NCBI GenBank assembly: GCA_034509495.1
Contig: CM067509.1
Coordinates: 8,902,689 to 8,966,688, forward strand
Reading direction: 5' to 3'
DNA from: Acestrorhynchus altus
Lineage: Eukaryota > Chordata > Actinopteri > Characiformes > Acestrorhynchidae
Length of the DNA stretch: 64,000 nucleotides
The first letter of the stretch is position 1. Every line of letters begins with the position of its first letter. This document shows positions 9,151 to 21,280 of this stretch, piece after piece. The position numbers and the translations under genes were made by a program. The notes under the pieces were generated by a model. It was given only the letters and a program-made list of their open reading frames with translations. It ran no database searches and was not told the DNA's origin.

Positions 9151-12100
9151 TCGCCTCATCAATTAATTAATCCATTCAGTCTTATTAAAAGGATTCAGAC
9201 TGACCCTATCTGTTTGACCAGTTAACCAGTTTAACAGTTATGTACTTAGAACAGGATATATCTCTGATATAGAATGAATATTTAATTAATTTTAAAGACG
9301 TCGTTTTGTCCTGGATCAGGATATTTATGATGTTTTCTGTCAGAAAAGTGAACCAGTATGTCAGTGTAACCTGAACGAAGAAGTCTTATTGGAAACGTGT
9401 TTTAAGGTTTATAGTCACAGTACAGCGATGAAATGCAATCAGAAATAAAGTGCAGTTTATTATTACTTTGTTTATTTCATTTCGATGATCTGTAGTGACA
9501 AAAGTCGAGAAAACATATCAGCTACAAATGAATGATAAAAAATAAAAATAAAAAACAAGCAAAAAAACAACAAACAAAACATTTTAATGAAAATTCATTA
9601 GATTTATTTGACTCTTGAAGCAGCAAGAATTTGGATAAAATACATGAAAAAATTCTCATTATGATAGAAGTGGACAGAACAGCTCAAACGCAAAACACAC
9701 AACAATCAAAATGAAAGTATTCACACTTTTATTAAGTGTTCTTAATTCAACACCTCAGATGTGAGTAAAAGTATGTGATGGAAGAAGGCGGTTAGGAGCT
9801 CTGAGCTCCTCTAGAAGCTCAGAGAGAAGCGCAGATCTGCTCCTCTAACATCTAAACTCCATCATGGGAGTCGTGAGGAGCAGAGCAGCAGTACAGATCA
9901 ACAAAAACAAAACAATAAAAATGTATCAACCAAACAAGGACTCGTGAAAATCAACATTTTTCTCGTAAAATACCCCAAAGCAGGTCTAAACACTCTCTTT
10001 GTCCCACATAACTCAATATAGACAACTTGCTGCTCCTCTGAGATGATTCAGGTCAGGTTTCGTTAAAAGAACTGAAGTGGATTATAAAAGAGCAGCCAAC
10101 ACACTTCCATCCTTCATTAATACATTTCATTCACAAGATACATTTACACAAAACATAACCGTCCAAAAGCTATAAAACAGACAATGTTACACTCATAAAT
10201 GACTAGAATTCCTATATAATTCAGCACATAAATAAAGGCAGACAGTCGTTTTCACCTGTTTAAAGCGGGAGAAACTCACAGATCATTCCAAAATGAAAAT
10301 TCTACACATAGCCAATTAAATATTAGACATTACAGACACACATTATTTTATTACTTAATAAAAATGTTAAATTACTCTTTTAATCCAGTTACGCAGAAAA
10401 TATTCGTTTTCCACATTAAACGTACGAATATCCAGGTTTACTTTACAACGAAAACGAAAAACTAAAGAGTCGTTTTTACAGAAGAAGTCGGAAAAACAGC
10501 GCAAAACAGAAATGACATTTAAATCATCTAAAACCAGCTTTGCGTTGTTTGACGGATGTTTTTCTTCTGTTGTAGAAAATGCAGTGTGTTTGGTGATCTG
10601 CGCGAGCGGCGCTTCAGGAAGCTCTACGAGCACCGTCTGGTTTCTGTCGCCGTGTGAAACGTGCGCTCTCTCGGCCGCAGCACTTGCTGGCTCGGTGCAG
10701 TCGTAGCTGTGCCCCCTGCAGCGACCACACGTTACAGCCTCTATATCCCCCCCAGCTCCCCCTGAACCTCCAGACTGCACACACCGACGCTCACACTCAG
10801 CCGACCTCCTGCGGCTTCACAGAGCCGGACTGAGCCTGGTCCAGTCATTACACACTCCTCTCACACTGACCAAAGCCCTGACCGAGAACAAGCTCTTCAT
10901 CCATGTCGTTTGATTTGAATCTGTGTCGCACTTTGAAGGATATCGGTACATCCACTAATTCTACACTAATTTGGTTTATTTGTCCCGCACACAGTTATAC
11001 ACAGAGCAACATGCAGTGTAATGTTTTTTTGCGACTGTCTGCACACACAGATCAATAAGAAGAAGAAGGGAGAAAGTAGGGAGAAGGTCAACAGAATAAA
11101 TATCTCTTTGTATTTACAAGGTAAAAAATAAAAGACGCTGTTCCCGAGAAGATAAATGAATGAATGAATGAATAAATAAATAACTCTAAGGAAACAGAAA
11201 AAAATAACATAAGTGGAGGTAGGAGGTGTAGGTGTAGGAATAAGTTGCAGTCAGTGTAGGAACCTTGAGTGGTGTTATAAATGATAAATTATTATATTAA
11301 AAAAAAGCCATATAATTTAATGCAGCGGTATGAACTGATCAGACGGGAAGATGAGAGCAGCACAGATATTAAAATATACACTATAAAATAAATATTTAAA
11401 ATAGATATTATATGTCAAATGTTTTTATCTGTGACACTTGGAGTAAAACACAATGACTGGGACTTGAAAATCATGAAGATTTAAAAACAGCACCATTTTA
11501 TGTCTGTCTTAAAAAAACAATTAGAGTAAGTGTAACTGTAAATCAAATTAAAATGAGCAGAGGTGGGGCTTAATATCGACTGACTCCACTCAGACACTTT
11601 ATTAAACCCTAAAGAAAGACCCATTCCATCTTCCAATATAGTGTAGGTATGTAGATTTAGGCTGTCTATCAGACAGAAGTTGGGATTTGGGGACATTTAA
11701 TGAAATGGGCACCATCAGCTCTTACCCAGCAGCGAGATGCCCTCAGTTCACTACACTACACTACATCATTACCAGTAGAAAAACATACAGACAAATGAAT
11801 CATTCTGCCAGACTGGAAGGTAATTGCTCAGGAAGATTTACATGCAGAGCTGCCTAATCCTCACATGTTTCCTGGAACCTACAACCGATCTGATTTTTCC
11901 TGGCTGAGACACTTTTATTTATGGAAACTATTTCAATTAGCAGTTCAAGAAAATTATGGAACACATGGGTGACTTATAATAATGTTTTCTTAAATAACTT
12001 TTAAATATATGCTTCCTTTAGTTCATTTCAACACAAAGTGTGCACAGTGCTGATTTAGGACAGAATTGAGCAACTAGATGTGGCTTTTCAAGTCTCAGAA

Positions 12101-12565
12101 GAAAAAAAAATGAAGCACTGGATGAAGGCTTCATTCCTGACTTAAAGCCATCGTCAAATCCATTACAACTGCTGAGATTTAATGCAAATTGAGATTTATT
12201 AGTTGTTATGCTGGAGGAAGTTTAAAAGGTGCAATAGTATGCATGTTTAGGACAGGGAGTGTTTTCCAGTCATTGAAAGGTTTACATATTTTGAAGTCAA
12301 AACAGAAATTCACAAATGCATCTGCTCCAGAACATAAAATAATTCTTTCACTGACTTCTGCACTCTTAGAGTCTCCAGGACAAATACGGTTCTTTATTAA
12401 TCAAAAATGCTTCTTCTATGGCATCACACAAACCATCTGCAGCACCTTCCTTTTTAAGAGGTTTCAGATCTTACACAATGTTTTATTGTCAATGCAAAGA
12501 AAACAGCAACAATGTAATGTTTCATGGGTTTTTCCACAGCATGAAATAAAAAAAATCTATTCAGA
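9151..12565. other. Spacer between tbx15 and wars2
   Basis: About 3.4 kb with no recognised gene. It includes a 17-bp perfect palindrome with a 1-base centre at 9794-9810, and a CpG-rich patch at about 10590-10850 that stands out from AT-rich surroundings. The part nearest wars2 should hold the wars2 3' UTR. Both flanking genes run right to left, so this is the upstream region of tbx15 and downstream region of wars2. Confidence 0.6.
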
Positions 12566-12571
12566 TTTATT
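12566..12571 (-). other. Candidate poly(A) signal of wars2
   Basis: AATAAA on the minus strand, about 410 bp beyond the wars2 stop codon. It is the closest canonical hexamer I found; others lie further on, for example at 12482-12487. Which one is used cannot be told from sequence alone. Confidence 0.4.
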
Positions 12572-12978
12572 TAGGACTCCCATATTTGTTTTTGTTAAGC
12601 AACAGCTATATAATCAGTACCAAAATGCAATTGCACAAAGGACCTGCTACCTAATCTTCCTCTCACGAAAAAGTCAGATGAGGTGAGAAAAGTTAAAGTA
12701 ACAAACACTAGCCAACATCTGGAAAAGAGAATTAACGTCCAGTTTGTAGTTCATTTGATCTATTAGGAAGGAAGTTGGAGACAAATGTGCCAATGAACCA
12801 CAAAGCATGAAAATCTTTCGCTCACCAAAGTTAAAACTGCATCATTTCATCTACATGTGTAAAAAAAGATATATTAACAGGAGCTCTGGGTATTTACTAA
12901 TTGTCATGTCCTCTGTTTCACTGAGGTATATGTCCACCTGTAATACAGGCTGTTTAGATATATCACTTTCCCTGGCTG

Positions 12979-13427
12979 TCAGGAGAAGCCCACTCGTTTC
13001 CTGACCTCCATCATCACCGGGGTGGCCAGGCTACGGGCTTTAGCTCCTCCCTCAGCCAGCACTCTCTCCAGGTGGCCCCGGTCAGCTCTCAGTTTCTGGA
13101 TCTCTAGCCGAATGGGCTCCAGTCTCTGCACCACAGCTTCTGCCACTAAGCTCTTGAATTTGCCAGTGTCCAGCCCTCTGGCTAGCTTGACCACATCCTC
13201 CACAGCCAGGCCAGACACTGCAGCATGCAAGGAGACAAGATTTGTCACACCTGGTCGACCCTCAGGGTCAAAGGTGACCTCAGAGGTAAAATCTGTCACT
13301 GCTCGTCGGATTTTAAACACTATGTCATCAGGGGTATCAGTGAGGAAGATGGTGGCCAGGTTCTGGGGGTCTGACTTGGACATCTTAGAGGAGGGGTCTC
13401 TCAATGACTTAACCTTTTGAGTGGAAC
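12979..13427 (-). CDS. wars2: wars2 coding exon 6 (KMSKS motif, stop)
   Basis: Last coding exon of mitochondrial tryptophanyl-tRNA synthetase. It is 449 bases, entered in phase 1 after TTTTTTCCCTCAG and ending at TGA (12981-12979). It opens STQKVKSLRDPSSKMSKSDP; KMSKS is the class I aminoacyl-tRNA synthetase signature (residues 230-234 of the joined protein) that stabilises the ATP transition state. The rest is the helical C-terminal domain that recognises the tRNA anticodon, ending with RKRVGFS, close to the usual Wars2 C-terminus. Agreement with human WARS2 runs through the whole exon, for example RRAVTDFTSEVTFDPEGRPG. Confidence 0.98.
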
Positions 13428-15281
13428 CTGAGGGAAAAAATTAAATCACAATTTTACAAACATTTTCTTACACAAACCAGTCTCTTTATTCAGTATTTTG
13501 TGTGTAAAATTAGGACTAAACTATTTCATTCACATGAATCAAATAATTTAATTTGACTGAAAAACAAGAGATTATTATTTGTTGATGTACACTTTAAATG
13601 AAATAAATTAAATGAAATGCTTTTGTCAATAATAGTAATTTAATAGATGTGTAATTTGCTATAAATTGGACCACTAAGCCTAATATCACTTAAATATTCC
13701 CTTTGTTGTGCAGTTTTGCTTCCAGACTGACAGATGAAATGTTAATTGTGAAACTATTGAGAGGATCAATAGGGAGGAGATACATGTGTAATATTTTTTA
13801 GTATTTTTTCAAGTATTTTTTATTGCAAGTCATTTAAATACTGGCTGGTTATTTGTTTCAGGAATTATATGCCTAATGATATTTTCGTCGTAAAATACTG
13901 AGTAAATATATGTAAATTAGTGGTTCAGTTTTTGACCGGCAAAGATGCAGAGGCAGGATCAATAAAGTGCTAAAATATTAATCATTATTGGGAAACACCC
14001 CAGATCTGATGGTGCAGATAGATAAACAATTTATACAAAGAAAACCCTGTGAGCGATCTTTCTGTCTTAGCATTAGAGAAAATGTATTCCTTACATTTCT
14101 CTACAGGCATATAAATGCAGTGAAAATAATGAAATGCAGACATGCAGCATCTTACAGAATACAATAAATCCATCATCAAACATCAAATTTACACTGTCCT
14201 GTGCTAAAAACTGTTCATTTTTGATTGTGTTGATATGATACAACCAATGTACATCTGTAATAAACAGCTTAGAGATAAAAATGATTAGAGGTTAATTAGA
14301 AGGGATATCCTTAATTATTAGTAATTATTAGTATTCCAGTAGACACTGCATTCCCAAAAATCTGTTCCAAGTTGCAATTCAAACAAACATTGCTATATCC
14401 TTACATACATCAACAGAACAAATTATATATATATATATTATATAGCACAGGGAAAAGCAGTTGAGGGTTCATCTGGACATAAAATGGGAAATGGGTCTCC
14501 CGGGGAAACAAATGGTTTGTGTTACTCACTTACTCATCCTTATAATATCAAAACAGCAATGAAGAATGATTTGCGGTACTTTGATACAGCTTCAGATAGG
14601 CTGGCTAATAATTAGCATCTCCTGGTTCTGGCATGGATGTATAGATCCAGTTAAGGGGCAGTGAAAGATTTTATATCAACAAAACAGAACAAAGGCCACT
14701 ATTCCAGTGTATGCCCCCATCATCTCTTCTGTAACAATTCTCCCTGTCCACATCTCCTCCTCTCTGATGTGAGCTTATGAACCCCCCCAAACTATTATCA
14801 CTCTATTATTCAGACAGAAGAGGAAGGGAACACTCCTTTAATCAAAGCACCATTGCATGCATGATTGGTTTCATATTGTGCTCTTCTGACAGCGATAATT
14901 ACAGAGCTTGAAAGGGTGTAGCTCAAAGAAGAGCCTGCTCTACTGCTGGTCCAACATGGCGGCCATGTGTGTTTATCTGATTGTGCGAGAGGAAGGGTAC
15001 ACATTCAGCCTGGGTGCAACTGTGAGCATATGAAATGTTCATGTGTAGATGTGTACACAGATGAAACACATGCTGTTCAAGTCACTGTGGGACACACCGA
15101 GCAGGCACTTAGAGCTGACTGTGCATGTTCATGTACACAGAAGGAGATGGAGTGATTTGTCTTAACTGTCTTCTCTCCTGACTTTATACTGTGGACATGT
15201 CCTTATGAGAAAAACAGGTTAGTGTCAAGTAAATAAATGCACCATTATCTCCTGGCAAAAAACAGGCCATTCCCCACTTAC
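13428..15281. other. wars2 intron 5
   Basis: 1854 bp, AT-rich, no microsatellite array of note. Nothing recognised except a short (AT)n at about 14425-14438. Confidence 0.7.
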
Positions 15282-15400
15282 TGAGCAGTGCGCGTGGTTC
15301 GGGAAACAACTCTCCGTACTTGTTGTTGAAGATCCGGGCTAAGTCCTGGGCCAGCTCCAAATGCTGGATCTGATCCTCCCCTACTGGTACGAGTGTGGAT
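15282..15400 (-). CDS. wars2: wars2 coding exon 5
   Basis: 119-base exon with acceptor TTCTATTTAG and a strong donor GTAAGT. It completes a Lys codon from exon 4 and reads STLVPVGEDQIQHLELAQDL then ARIFNNKYGELFPEPRALL, ending in the first base of a Ser codon. PVGEDQ..H.EL..D.A..FN is the conserved loop and helix after the active-site domain in bacterial-type and mitochondrial TrpRS. Separated from exon 4 by an intron of only 83 bp. Confidence 0.98.
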
Positions 15401-15483
15401 CTAAATAGAACAATGTTAATCAACATCAGGAGAGAATCCCTGACACTCTTTACACAGTAAGCATTGAATGGGAGCAGCCTCAC

Positions 15484-15566
15484 TTGTAGAGAAGTATATC
15501 TGCAGCCTGTAAAACAGGGTAGGTGTACAAACCCACACTTCCTTCATTCTTCTGCTTAATCTTCAT
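15484..15566 (-). CDS. wars2: wars2 coding exon 4
   Basis: 83-base exon, acceptor CCCTCTTTAG and donor GTGAGG, phase 0 in and phase 2 out. It reads MKIKQKNEGSVGLYTYPVLQ then AADILLY. The G-LTYPVLQAADIL-type motif is a hallmark of TrpRS and forms part of the tryptophan/adenylate pocket; here the Leu is Tyr (GLYTYPVLQ). Found by translating between splice sites. Confidence 0.97.
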
Positions 15567-16511
15567 CTAAAGAGGGCAGATTAGAAGAAACTGAGAATTA
15601 ATAGCAACCTATCTGAAGAGGCAGCATTGTGGAAAAAGCACATTGTCCCTTTCATGCAAAAACAAAAACAAAAAAAAGATGTTTGATGTATTTCACTTTT
15701 TGAAAAAATGTGAACTGTGCAGTTGATTTTCACATTGTGTCAAAATTGTGTGATGATAAATGGATCAACGGAAATGCTTTTACATGAGCTAAGATTAATT
15801 AGAAAATGCAATAAGCAGGGCGGTTATCTGGGTAGGAAGCATTTAATTGTTAATAATAAAGGCTAAGATGGGAAAAAAAGCAAATAACAAATAAATATGT
15901 TGTGATTTAATTGGTGTAAGCTTGCAATAGGTCAGTATTTAATTACCATCTAGTACATCTAGTAGTTCATCTAATCAAACCTTTATTAAATTAATTCAAA
16001 GCCAAAGCTGCTCTTCTAAACACACAAACAATCCACTGACTAGTATTCATTGTATTTGTTTATTTGTATTTTTTTTCTAATATTATGTTTCAAGACAAAA
16101 CAACCTGCTATGATGTATAGTTTTTCAAGTCAATGGCAAGAAAAGTACACAGTACAGTATATACAGATATAAACACAATAATAGTGACAAACAGCAGATT
16201 TAAAGTTTAGTTTGGCAACTAAAGCCAAAAGTCAGAGGGGTCTGTAAGAGAAGCGTTTTACCTCTCCTACTGGACAGGTTTGATTTTTGGTTATGACGCT
16301 AACTGCTTTGTGAAATGTCCTCCTCGGTCACAACTCTGTATTTGCTTCACTGTACAATAATTTCCCTCACTGTGCTTCTTCTCGCGTTAACACATGCAGG
16401 CTGCATTCAAAGGCCATTTTCCGCCACGTTTCACATGCACTCAGCTGTTGAGTAAACAGCGAGGTGTTTTCCCTGCAGCAACGGGAGGCTGCTGGCTGAG
16501 CACTTCTCTAC

Positions 16512-16602
<91 letters not shown>

Positions 16603-17464
16603 GAAATTGTTCTTTGCTTTGGGTAAATCACAGTCATTATCACTATTTCTCCATCACTGCCAGGTACAGAGACATTTGTGATGAACATTACAGCAGCAGT
16701 CCTGACTAGGAGAAATATTGAGAAAGTCCCAAACATCAGCACTCTCACTGGACTATCCCTGAGCCTCATCCAGCCTTTTCATGTTTCTCATTACAGAACT
16801 AAGTGACTGACGGCTAATACAATGACTCATGCAAGTTTCTTTTTTGGACATAAAAAGAAGATGGTGCTGTATGTGGTCTGTTGTAAAAAGTTCATTTTCT
16901 TTTTGTTTTAGAACCTGGTCTATCTTCTTCCACCTGTAGAACATTATAAAAGATATAAGACAAGAAAAAATCTGTCCTACAGTAATTTACAGAGATATGG
17001 CATGAAACATTCATCTCATTGATGCTTAAAATCAATGGTGAAATAATGCATGAACCATTATTAAAAGGAACAAACTAACAAATATAAAGATCGGGTTTGT
17101 ATATAAGTTTGCTAGAACCATTCAGGAACAATTCTGTGGCGTAGTGTTATGGGTAAATATTTAGTAGAATACAGTTCATAAGGTCAGATGTTAAATATAC
17201 CAAATAGATGTTTCTACAATATGTCTCTCAGTTTTCAAACTGTATTTCTGTTATTTTGTGTTTCAAATTGTTCTTCTACATTATTTTCTATTTTCTCTGT
17301 GGTTTCTTTTTTGATTACCTAAACTGTTTTGCATATTTTACACATTTTAGTTTAACTGACTGTTATTGTAGTCTTGTAGACTGAGTCTATCAGACCCTAA
17401 GAGGAACAGCAGCTACCGAGCAGCTGAAACACATCCTAAAAAAATAATGGAATTACAAACGTAC
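15567..17464. other. wars2 intron 3
   Basis: 1898 bp, AT-rich, with a long (CA)n array at 16515-16600. No exon or transposon recognised. Confidence 0.7.
16515..16600. repeat. (CA)n microsatellite
   Basis: About 43 copies of CA in wars2 intron 3. Confidence 0.95.
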
Positions 17465-17545
17465 CTTCCACTGAGGTAAATGTCGCAGTCGGGGCATGCT
17501 GGTCAGGCAGCCAAGGATCCAGGACAGCTCAGCATGTTCTGAAAC
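17465..17545 (-). CDS. wars2: wars2 coding exon 3
   Basis: 81-base, 27-codon exon, phase 0 at both ends, acceptor TGTGTGCAG and donor GTACGT. It reads VSEHAELSWILGCLTSMPRL then RHLPQWK, matching the VSEHTQLSWILSC...RL..L.QWK block of human WARS2, part of the Rossmann catalytic domain. Skipping this exon would keep the frame, so an in-frame exon-3-less transcript is possible (inference). Confidence 0.97.
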
Positions 17546-17696
17546 CTGCACACAAGGGACAAACTCTTTCAGACAGACATGCTTTTGAATGTTTTTCAGT
17601 GGATAAGATTGATAGTTTGGCAAAACCTACTTTGACAAGAGTTTTAAATTAATAGGATTTTTTAGTCTGCAATAGTGCAAGAACCTCCTTCTTATT

Positions 17697-17896
17697 GCAA
17701 AAATTGGACTACACACCTACTTTGTGTGGATTGCACATTTTTGCACTTCTGTACTCTACTACACAATCTAGTAGAAGGCCTTTTCTGGACAGAAGGAGAC
17801 ATTTACTCCAAATAAAAATTTTAAAAGTGTATGTATTGAATACCCTTGATTTAGGGAGAAGCAGGGATCCCAATATTTTTGTCCAAGTAGTACAAC
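17697..17896 (-). mobile_element. MITE-like non-autonomous DNA element, copy 1
   Basis: On the minus strand it shares the blocks GGACAAAAATATTGGGA, AAATCAAGGGTATT and TTGGAGTAAATGTCTCC with copies at 23854 and 50700. The sequence type (…ATGGACAAAAGTATTGGGAC…) is a common teleost dispersed repeat. Boundaries approximate; no coding capacity. Confidence 0.6.
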
Positions 17897-18509
17897 AAAT
17901 TTAAATATTAATATTGCACACAGACAGCACTCTGACAAATGTACTGGGAACAGTGCAGAGGTAGTTTTTTTCTATTCCACATCAGATATTTTTATCTAGG
18001 ATTTTAAATAGGGATGAGCGATTTGATAAAAATATTATATTAACATTTATGGTGATATTTGGACTACCAGTACCACTGCTATGCATGCATGAGGAACCTT
18101 TACCTTTTTAATATATTTTAGGAGTCAATAAATGGTCATAAATAACAAGTTATAATATTATAATATAATATAATAATAAGTTATATATTAAGGTCTATTT
18201 TTAATTTTTATTTAATATGAAATATGAAATAATATAATATGAAACTTGTGGAAATACACTTGGAGTCATATCTAGCTCTTTAAGAATCTGTAGGAACCCT
18301 GCCTCATTGTGGCAGTGAGCAGGAACAGCAACCTCCTCCCTCCACACACACACATAGTGACACACCTCCCAACAGGTGCCCACAGCAGCACAGCAAGGGT
18401 TTCTCTCTCCATCCTGTCTAATAACATTAATGCCATTAAATAAGACCATCCCCTGGGGCTTCAGCATGGCCAATTAAAGACGCCTTTGCCTCACACCAAA
18501 ATCATGCAA

Positions 18510-18581
18510 GAGAAAGGGAGAGAGAGAGAGGGAGAGAGAGAGAGAGGGAGAGAGGGAGAGAGGGAGAGAGGGAGAAAGAGA
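18510..18581. repeat. GA-rich purine tract
   Basis: Imperfect (GAGAGAGG)-type array on the plus strand in wars2 intron 2. Confidence 0.9.
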
Positions 18582-19183
18582 GCTCATGCAGGGCTTTGGG
18601 CACTCTGCACTCTGCCAAAAACTCCAGTTGCAGAGAGGAGCAGAGAAGGCGAAAAATCCTTCTGCTTCAGAGAATTAAAGTTAATGGGTGCTGGCGACGT
18701 GGCTGCCATCTCCCCAGCTCACAAAAGGATTCTGAAGAGTCTGACGTAATCCCAAGCAGGAATGAACATAAAAAAGCAATTTTGTGCCAGAGCGCAAAGA
18801 GAGATATTAGTTACAGCCAGCTAATCTATGTGGGAAGGTGCGATAGACGATAAAATGACGACGGGGGATAACGGAAGAGAAAGAAATACAGCTAGAAACG
18901 TACTGAAACATATGAAACAACCTTTATTCTCTTCATATGCAGGACCGAGCAATTACGTCATCTAAAGTAAAGTAGGAGTGACTAAAATGACATGCAGAAT
19001 ATAAATAGTGAGGATTCTTCAGCCGTATCAACTATTCAATAGAGATGAGGAGTCGGGTTCTATTTGCTTGGATTTACGCACTGGTTTCTATCATGTGAAA
19101 CTGCCAGAAAAATTCACATAAATCTCCCTCTCTGGTGTGTGGATATTATTCCGGTAAAAGGGGTGTAACCTCAATATATCCCC

Positions 19184-19259
<76 letters not shown>
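19184..19259. repeat. (CA)n microsatellite
   Basis: About 38 copies of CA in wars2 intron 2. Confidence 0.95.
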
Positions 19260-19263
<4 letters not shown>

Positions 19264-21022
19264 TGAAGCCCCTCACTTAAGATCCGACTGATTTCAGCTT
19301 GTCACCATTTTTTCAATGAAGTCAAATGTTTTCTTTGGGCAGCAGTTTTATTTTTACATGTGGAACAGTCTTGAGCTAGTGTGTTCAATGGGAGGTCTCC
19401 AGCCCTGCCAAGATATGTGGCATTAAGTTAAACTGGAATAAAAACAGAGGTGTTTGAGAGTGTGTGCACATTACAGCTCCAAGCAGACAGCACAAAAGCT
19501 CTACTCATCTACAACTCACTTACATTATCTTTTCTCTTGTTCACTCGCTCCCACTTCCTCAGGTCACAGATTGCTCTGCCTAATAGAGACATACCCAGCA
19601 TCCACAAAGTAGACTTGCCCTTTCTCACACACAGCCTGCATTTCCAACCAATCTGAACTGCTGCACACAGTCAGTCTATTATTATCCATCCCTTCATTTC
19701 ATGTGGCTTCCTTTGAAGTCACTGATGGAAACGAATCCGAGTGTTTTCACTGACCAGAGAATTTGTAGAGCTCACACTGCAGATAGAGATCAGTTCAGGA
19801 AAATAAGCATTTGAAGCAAACCTCCATTAAATAAACATTTAGTGATGGCAGTGATTCTAGCTGACTCTTGATTGTTCAGCGTGATAAATCAACCTCAGGC
19901 CAATTTGAGCGTCTGAGCTTAAAAAGCCTCTACGCAACGTGTCTGTTCCTTGCTGACTTAATTCAATTTAATTTAAGGAAAAAAACTGTTTATGCTGATG
20001 TTTTTGACTCTTGATAAATACTTTATGTTCATTTTGTAAAAATATTCAAACATGTCTGAGGAATGCACTTACATATTGTCACTGTCTGACAAAAACCCAA
20101 AACGACAATTTATGGAGGATAATGTAAAAAGATTTAAAAGTAAAATTGTACTCTGGAACATTTCTATATGTTGATATAAAATGACCCAATGAAAAATACA
20201 ACTGCCAGATTCAAATTATATCAAAATGTGAAAAAGTGTGAGATTATTGTGACAGTGACAGTAAATATTTGAAAACCTCATGTCAAATAACAGCACTAGT
20301 GTTCTAAGATTTGTGAACAAATATTTTAGAAGAACTTCTGCAGATTGTAAAGCACAATTCCGATTTACTTTGAATCTAACGTGGAAAGAAACAATGACTG
20401 TTTTTAAATGTGCTGCTACACATGCTACATTGTAAATGTTAAATTAAGCAAATAAACAGCTATTCTAAAATATGTAGAGTGTTTCTGTGGAGGATGTGAA
20501 CTTATTTTCAAATTTTAGCACACAGAAGTGTCCAATGAGGTGCTCAAACCTTTGCATGAAGATACAATATCCTTTAAAATGAAATGAATTGATTCACCCA
20601 AAGGTTGTTTAGGCACCCAAAAGATGAGTGTTATGCTGATACAACAATAATGAAAAAATAACAATGAAATGTGTGTAGAACTATTCGCAGCACTACTGTC
20701 ATATATGATATTGCTGTACACAAAATATAAGTGGTTAAACTATAAACTATGTTTATATCATTGCTGTACAATGAAAAACATCTCCAACATGGTGAACTTA
20801 CAGGAAAAAGCTAAATATTCTCAACTTTGATTGGAGGTTAATGTAAAGAATTTTAATTTTGCATCATTTCTATTGGTATATTATATTATATCCAAAATTA
20901 TTTACACAGTGTACAGAGCAGCTACAGGGTTCAAACCATAGAGACAACTAATATAATTCTATATATTATGTTAGTTATCTTTTGAAAAGTAATGATGGTG
21001 GATGAATCCTGACAGGACTGAC

Positions 21023-21280
21023 CACAGACTGCTGGAAGAGGATAGAGTGCGTGGGGTCGATGCCACAGGCCAGTAGACTGGCTGCCATGTCCAGGATGTT
21101 TTCCCGGAGAAGCTGGGGTTCCTGAAACTGGGTTATAGAGTGCAGATCTACGATGCTATACAGCACTGAGCTGTACTCATTCTGCATAGACACCCATCTC
21201 TCCAGAGCACCCAGATAATTCCCCAAGTGTGGGACTCCAGTGGGTTGTATACCAGAAAACACCCGCACCCAGGAGGGGTC
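21023..21280 (-). CDS. wars2: wars2 coding exon 2 (HIGH-like motif)
   Basis: 258-base, 86-codon exon, phase 0 at both ends; acceptor CTTTCTCTAG, donor GTCAGT (a slightly unusual but valid GT donor). It encodes DPSWVRVFSGIQPTGVPHLG then NYLG..., with PHLGN as the class I HIGH-type ATP-binding signature (HLGN, residues 53-56 of the joined protein). Further on come SVLYSIVDLHSIT and ILFQQSV, both typical of mitochondrial TrpRS. The donor choice after GTG joins QQSV to VSEH of exon 3, equivalent to human QQSQ-VSEH. Confidence 0.98.

Larger units (their letters stand above)
17546..21022. other. wars2 intron 2
   Basis: 3477 bp. It holds a MITE-like repeat (about 17697-17896), a GA-rich purine tract (18510-18581), a (CA)n array (19184-19259), and a GC-balanced stretch at about 18270-18480 without repeats. 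No extra exon recognised. Confidence 0.7.

Noticed and set aside
8538..9170. 210-codon plus-strand open frame antisense to the tbx15 5' region
   Set aside because: Its composition is Ser/Leu/Phe repeats produced by the CT-rich tract; no domain, no homologue known to me and no splice context. It overlaps the tbx15 promoter region.
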